Positions 6,933 through 9,097 of a stretch of 9,097 bases of DNA are shown piece by piece (positions within the stretch are counted from its first letter, which is position 1; each line of letters opens with the position of its first letter). The DNA comes from CAZJPS01 sp964548055. Its GTDB lineage: Bacteria > Patescibacteriota > Gracilibacteria > Peribacterales > Peribacteraceae. The notes below the pieces were generated by a model. That model did no database searches. It saw only the letters and a program-made list of their open reading frames with translations, and had not been told where the DNA came from. A program made the translations under genes and the position numbers. The stretch is from NCBI GenBank assembly GCA_964548055.1, contig CAZJPS010000048.1:1-9097 (forward strand). The letters run 5' to 3'.

Positions 6933-7005
6933 GAGCCGTCGGCGGGAATTGAACCCGCGACCTACACATTACCATTGTGTTGCTCTACCCCTGAGCTACG
7001 ACGGC
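6931..7005 (-). tRNA. tRNA-Thr (anticodon GGT)
   Basis: The minus strand folds as a full 75-nt cloverleaf. Acceptor GCCGTCG pairs with CGACGGC. The D stem is GCTC/GAGC with loop AGGGGTA. The anticodon stem is ACACA/TGTGT around ATGGTAA, giving anticodon GGT, which reads ACC and ACU codons. The variable loop is AGGTC, and the T arm is GCGGG-TTCAATT-CCCGC. The discriminator base is T and CCA is encoded. The first 10 nt overlap the 3' end of the upstream HTH/LAGLIDADG-like gene, whose stop codon is formed by TAG at tRNA positions 8-10. Confidence 0.96.
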
Positions 7006-7598
7006 AGAAGACTCATAAGGATGTCCCGCATTTTCTTATTGTTATAGTAGATGGTAACTACACCATAACGGCTTTTCTTGCGGTATGTTCCAATAGAACC
7101 AGAACGCGTGATAGTTACTTTATAGAACTGGTTCGGGCCTATCCTAAGGTTTTTTTGCCAGAATGCCAGAGCTTCTTTTGGATTTATATCTGTGAATATC
7201 TGCAGACCAGCGCGGAAATCTTTCTTTTTTACATTAAAAAATTTGATGATGAAGTCCATAAAAGTACAGAGCAGTTGTGGATCTGTATTCCCTAATCGAA
7301 CGGCATGCCTGTTCGCCTTCGTCCCTTCTCCCCAATAAATTCCTATTCCCATGCCAAATAAGAGGGCATCTTTTTGGGTGCGAGGTCTACGAAAGCGAAA
7401 CGGATCACCATCAGGATTATGTTTTAGGTAGATGGCATCACTGATAGACCTCATCGCAAAGCCATGTTTCTTCATCCAGTACTGCACTTTATGTAGAGAA
7501 CATCCCAGTTGATCTGCAATATCCTGCATCGATCTTCCTTCGTTCTCATAGAAATTTTTAAGAGTGTTTTTATCAATCATATGCACAGTATATATCAT
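6996..7598 (-). CDS. HTH plus LAGLIDADG-like domain protein
   Basis: The 200-aa product has an N-terminal helix-turn-helix at about 22-48 (SMQDIADQLGCSLHKVQYW), then a region resembling LAGLIDADG-type proteins: the helix GMGIGIYWGEGTK (82-94, Glu91 as a candidate acidic residue), RLGNTDPQLL (101-110), LQIFTDINPKEALAFW (132-147) and a C-terminal YGVVTIYYNNKKMRDIL. Related proteins occur widely in CPR genomes, mostly as hypothetical DNA-binding or homing-endonuclease-like proteins; function is inferred. Only one LAGLIDADG-like helix is obvious, so it may dimerise or be a regulator without nuclease activity. Start M1 (7598) has AGAGG at 9 nt; M7 (7580) would suit a leaderless transcript from TATACT at 7592-7587. 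It lies 33 bp after sufU. Its last three codons and stop overlap tRNA-Thr. Confidence 0.7.
   Translation of the reverse strand: MIYTVHMIDKNTLKNFYENEGRSMQDIADQLGCSLHKVQYWMKKHGFAMRSISDAIYLKHNPDGDPFRFRRPRTQKDALLFGMGIGIYWGEGTKANRHAVRLGNTDPQLLCTFMDFIIKFFNVKKKDFRAGLQIFTDINPKEALAFWQKNLRIGPNQFYKVTITRSGSIGTYRKKSRYGVVTIYYNNKKMRDILMSLLPS
7578..7592 (-). promoter_or_regulatory. TATACT-GTGCAT-ATG element at the HTH gene start
   Basis: On the minus strand TATACT (7592-7587) is followed by GTGCAT and the in-frame ATG of Met7 (7580-7578). The arrangement is the same as at the sufU start, with one base different. If TATACT is a -10 box, transcription would start about at the ATG, giving a leaderless mRNA. 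No good -35 is present. Confidence 0.4.
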
Positions 7599-7604
7599 TT
7601 TGAT

Positions 7605-7633
7605 AAACCTCTACCATGAGAAGATAGAAGTTT
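7605..7633 (-). promoter_or_regulatory. Hairpin between sufU and the HTH gene, covering the RBS
   Basis: On the minus strand AAACTTCTATC (7633-7623), loop TTCTCAT, and GGTAGAGGTTT (7615-7605) form an 11-bp stem with two G-U pairs. The 5' arm starts inside the sufU stop codon. The 3' arm contains AGAGG (7612-7608), the Shine-Dalgarno for Met1 of the HTH gene. The structure could block translation of the second gene or act as a weak terminator; no T run follows. Confidence 0.5.
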
Positions 7634-8045
7634 ACTCATCTTCCACTTCCACCGTCTCTATCCACCCCTGCTCTTGTAATCCCTTTGCCTTCCGCAGAGC
7701 ATTTTTGAGTGCATGCAACGAAAGGAGTGCACATTTCATTCTGCGCGTGCCAATGGGAACTGCGAGCAGATTGTATACATCTTGCTTTGATATTTTTTCC
7801 GCCTGTTCCACAGTTTTTCCAACTAGTTCTTCGCTCAGCATAGACATGCTTGCCTGGCTAATAGCGCATCCAGTGCCATCCCAGCCAATATCTGTAACAA
7901 CGCCATTTTCTATAAAAAGGCTCAGGGTGAGGGTATCTCCACAGCTCAGGTTCACTTCTTCATGCGTCACCGTCTTGTTCTGTAAAGCATTTTTATGCCG
8001 TGGATGCCTAAAATGGTCCAAAATTTCGTCGGCGTAGATATCCAT
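7632..8045 (-). CDS. sufU: SufU-type Fe-S cluster assembly scaffold/sulfur-transfer protein
   Basis: The 137-aa cytoplasmic protein belongs to the NifU/IscU/SufU fold. It accepts persulfide sulfur from the cysteine desulfurase SufS and serves Fe-S cluster assembly. The start at ATG 8045 gives the family N-terminus MDIYADEILDHFRHPRHK. Conserved metal/sulfur ligands are Cys35 and Asp37 (LSCGD), Cys60 (GTGCAIS) and Cys105 (RMKCALL). The lysine before the last Cys is SufU-like; IscU has LHC. The Cys60-Cys105 distance of 45 is close to IscU and lacks the roughly 20-residue SufU insertion. The frame extends upstream to 8222, but that is antisense of the neighbouring gene. It sits downstream of sufS in the same direction but is separated by an opposite-strand gene, so it probably has its own promoter. 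Confidence 0.9.
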   Translation of the reverse strand: MDIYADEILDHFRHPRHKNALQNKTVTHEEVNLSCGDTLTLSLFIENGVVTDIGWDGTGCAISQASMSMLSEELVGKTVEQAEKISKQDVYNLLAVPIGTRRMKCALLSLHALKNALRKAKGLQEQGWIETVEVEDE

Positions 8046-8080
8046 GTGCACAGTATAGCAGGTTATTGACAATATTTTAA
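8043..8080 (-). promoter_or_regulatory. Probable sufU promoter, leaderless start
   Basis: On the minus strand TTAAAA (8080-8075) is a weak -35, with a 17-bp spacer to TATACT (8057-8052, five of six consensus bases). GTGCAC and the ATG of sufU follow. A -10 six bases before ATG predicts transcription starting at about the A of ATG, and no Shine-Dalgarno is present. ATTGTCAAT within the spacer is the complement of the TTGACA facing the divergent gene. Confidence 0.5.
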
Positions 8081-8100
8081 TCATATTGCAATATATACAT
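8066..8100 (+). promoter_or_regulatory. Candidate promoter of the 8101 gene
   Basis: TTGACA at 8066-8071 is a perfect -35. The best -10 candidates, TATATA (8092-8097) or TATACA (8094-8099), are 20 or 22 bp away, longer than usual, and sit directly before ATG 8101. This would make the transcript leaderless or nearly so. The region is shared back-to-back with the sufU promoter. Confidence 0.35.
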
Positions 8101-8634
8101 ATGCCTGACGATGACATTGATTTTGGTGCTCCAGCAGAATCTTCTGACGAAAGAAGTACAGTGGTAGACCCTATTAAGCTGAGTATTGTAGAACTTCCTC
8201 TTGTGCAGGATATTCGAAACACGGTGCAGAGAACTTTTAGTAATGCAGAGTGGGAAAAAACAGATGAAGCAGCAAAGCGGGGGATAGAAATAATAGATCA
8301 GGAGCTGGTTATGCTCCGCAGCCAAGAAGGCGATCATAATAGTGAAGAGTATTCCATGCTCCATCATAGGAAAGTATTAGAATTTGTGCGCATGCGTCAT
8401 GCTTTTTTTCTTGCACTTGTGGGCTGGAATAACAATGAACGTTCAATAGAAGAATTGGAAGCAAGCTTGAAGGCAGTAGAAGGGTATGAGGAATTGTTAA
8501 AAATTTCTGAGAAAGATATGCAAATGTTCGCTCCCTGGCTGGATGCTATATCGCACTACACAATGACATGCTTACTTGCACAGTTACGACATTCGCTTTC
8601 ATCACATAAAAAGCCTACGCCCCCAACCCAGTAA
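8101..8634 (+). CDS. Hypothetical helical protein inserted between sufS and sufU
   Basis: This 177-aa protein was not recognised. ATG 8101 is chosen over the TTG at 8086 because it is the first ATG and begins a plausible acidic N-terminus (MPDDDIDFGAPAESSDE). The rest is charged and mostly helical: about 48-76 (Glu/Lys-rich), 81-109 with EFVRMRHAFFLALVGW, 112-142 (EELEASLKAVEGYEELL) and 143-166. It ends in KKPTPPTQ. No signal peptide, membrane segment, Cys cluster or enzyme motif is seen, so it looks like a cytosolic soluble protein. It runs opposite to sufS and sufU, shares a divergent promoter region with sufU, and its 3' end overlaps the sufS 3' end by 20 nt. Codon use does not obviously differ from its neighbours. 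It is clearly a gene, of unknown function. Confidence 0.75.
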   Translation: MPDDDIDFGAPAESSDERSTVVDPIKLSIVELPLVQDIRNTVQRTFSNAEWEKTDEAAKRGIEIIDQELVMLRSQEGDHNSEEYSMLHHRKVLEFVRMRHAFFLALVGWNNNERSIEELEASLKAVEGYEELLKISEKDMQMFAPWLDAISHYTMTCLLAQLRHSLSSHKKPTPPTQ

Positions 8635-9097
8635 TGGCGGTGCGCAGGCAATGTGCTGCCCACTGTATTTCTTGTACGGTGTTATAAAGCCCCAGGGATA
8701 TTCTGCTGGACGCCGTTATTCCTAATCTTGCGTGGAGCGGTTGTGCGCAGTGATGCCCGGCACGAAGGCACACTCCCTGTTTGCCAAGAACATCAGTGAG
8801 ATCATGCGGATGAACACTATGGATTACGAAACTGATGCAGCCAGAAATTTGTGCTGCATCTGCAGGGCCAAGAATATGAACGCTGTCGATCTTGTGTAAC
8901 ACCTCTACTGTTTCTTGTAGTAGTGATTGTTCGTGTGCCTCTATTTCTTTCCAAGAAAATTGTGAGATCCAATCGATTGCTGCTTTTAATCCAACTGCTT
9001 CCGCAACCGCAGGAGATCCTGCTTCGAAGCGTGTTGGAATATCCGATATCGTGAAAGAATCTTCCGTCACTTCTTCAATCATTCCTCCTCCTCCCAG
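8615..9097 (-). CDS. sufS: SufS-type cysteine desulfurase, C-terminal part (runs off the window)
   Basis: The visible 160 residues are the C-terminal portion of a PLP-dependent class V aminotransferase-fold cysteine desulfurase, which takes sulfur from L-cysteine to form a protein persulfide for SufU. The window edge begins LGGGGMIEEV, matching the family LGGGEMI segment, then FEAGSPAVAEAVGLKAAIDW, a HDLTDVL segment and RAGHHCAQPL. The Cys codon at 8747-8749 in that motif is the conserved catalytic, persulfide-carrying residue of SufS. ISLGLYNTVQEI and a short helix end the protein. The frame is open at 9097, so ATG 9082 is internal. The Glu of GGGEM is Gly here. The PLP lysine and the N-terminal half lie outside the window. 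Confidence 0.93.
   Translation of the reverse strand: MGGGGMIEEVTEDSFTISDIPTRFEAGSPAVAEAVGLKAAIDWISQFSWKEIEAHEQSLLQETVEVLHKIDSVHILGPADAAQISGCISFVIHSVHPHDLTDVLGKQGVCLRAGHHCAQPLHARLGITASSRISLGLYNTVQEIQWAAHCLRTAITGLGA

Noticed and set aside
6666..7295. 209-aa plus-strand frame across the repeat, gap and tRNA
   Set aside because: It runs through 100 Ns and the antisense of tRNA-Thr (the AGIEPATYTL string is typical tRNA antisense translation) and the HTH gene.

Overview
The window looks like a chromosomal scaffold from an uncultivated bacterium, probably a Patescibacteria/CPR member such as a Peregrinibacteria/Peribacteria relative. This is an inference from four things: a DUF3160 lipoprotein, a multidomain secreted SGNH hydrolase with a poly-serine linker, a small HTH/LAGLIDADG-like protein of a type common in these genomes, and few clear Shine-Dalgarno sites. 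TGA behaves as a stop, so the Gracilibacteria Gly code is not supported. One 100-N scaffold gap (6773-6872) lies inside a tandem repeat.

Layout. 1-485: a possible 3' end of an upstream gene, then a nested C/G-rich inverted repeat (128-354) resembling a dispersed MITE-like element. 486-2756 (+): a DUF3160 lipoprotein. 2862-5111 (+): a secreted protein with LamG-like, Ig-like, SGNH-hydrolase and FN3 regions, then poly-Ser and a basic tail. 5143-5901 (-): a YdfG-like short-chain dehydrogenase, convergent with the SGNH gene. 6000-6272 (+): a three-helix GlsB/YeaQ-family membrane protein with a clear intrinsic terminator (6292-6318). 6317-6558 (-): a GIY-YIG nuclease-like gene broken by an apparent one-base deletion. 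6593-6918: a 125-bp-period tandem repeat containing the gap. 6931-7005 (-): tRNA-Thr(GGT). 6996-7598 (-): an HTH plus LAGLIDADG-like protein whose stop codon lies inside the tRNA gene. 7632-8045 (-): sufU. 8101-8634 (+): an unrecognised helical protein. 8615-9097 (-): the C-terminal part of sufS, running off the window.

How the genes fit together. SufS (cysteine desulfurase) and SufU (scaffold/sulfur-transfer protein) make a Fe-S assembly pair on the minus strand, but an opposite-strand gene of unknown function sits between them. sufU and the HTH/LAGLIDADG-like gene share a near-identical TATACT-GTGCA(C/T)-ATG start region, which suggests leaderless or co-regulated transcription. A hairpin between these two genes pairs with the only good Shine-Dalgarno of the window. 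The first two plus-strand genes are both envelope or exported proteins of unknown substrate. No complete new defence or mobile system can be demonstrated. The region most worth attention is 6300-8640: repeat array, broken nuclease, tRNA-overlapping HTH/LAGLIDADG-like gene and split suf locus.
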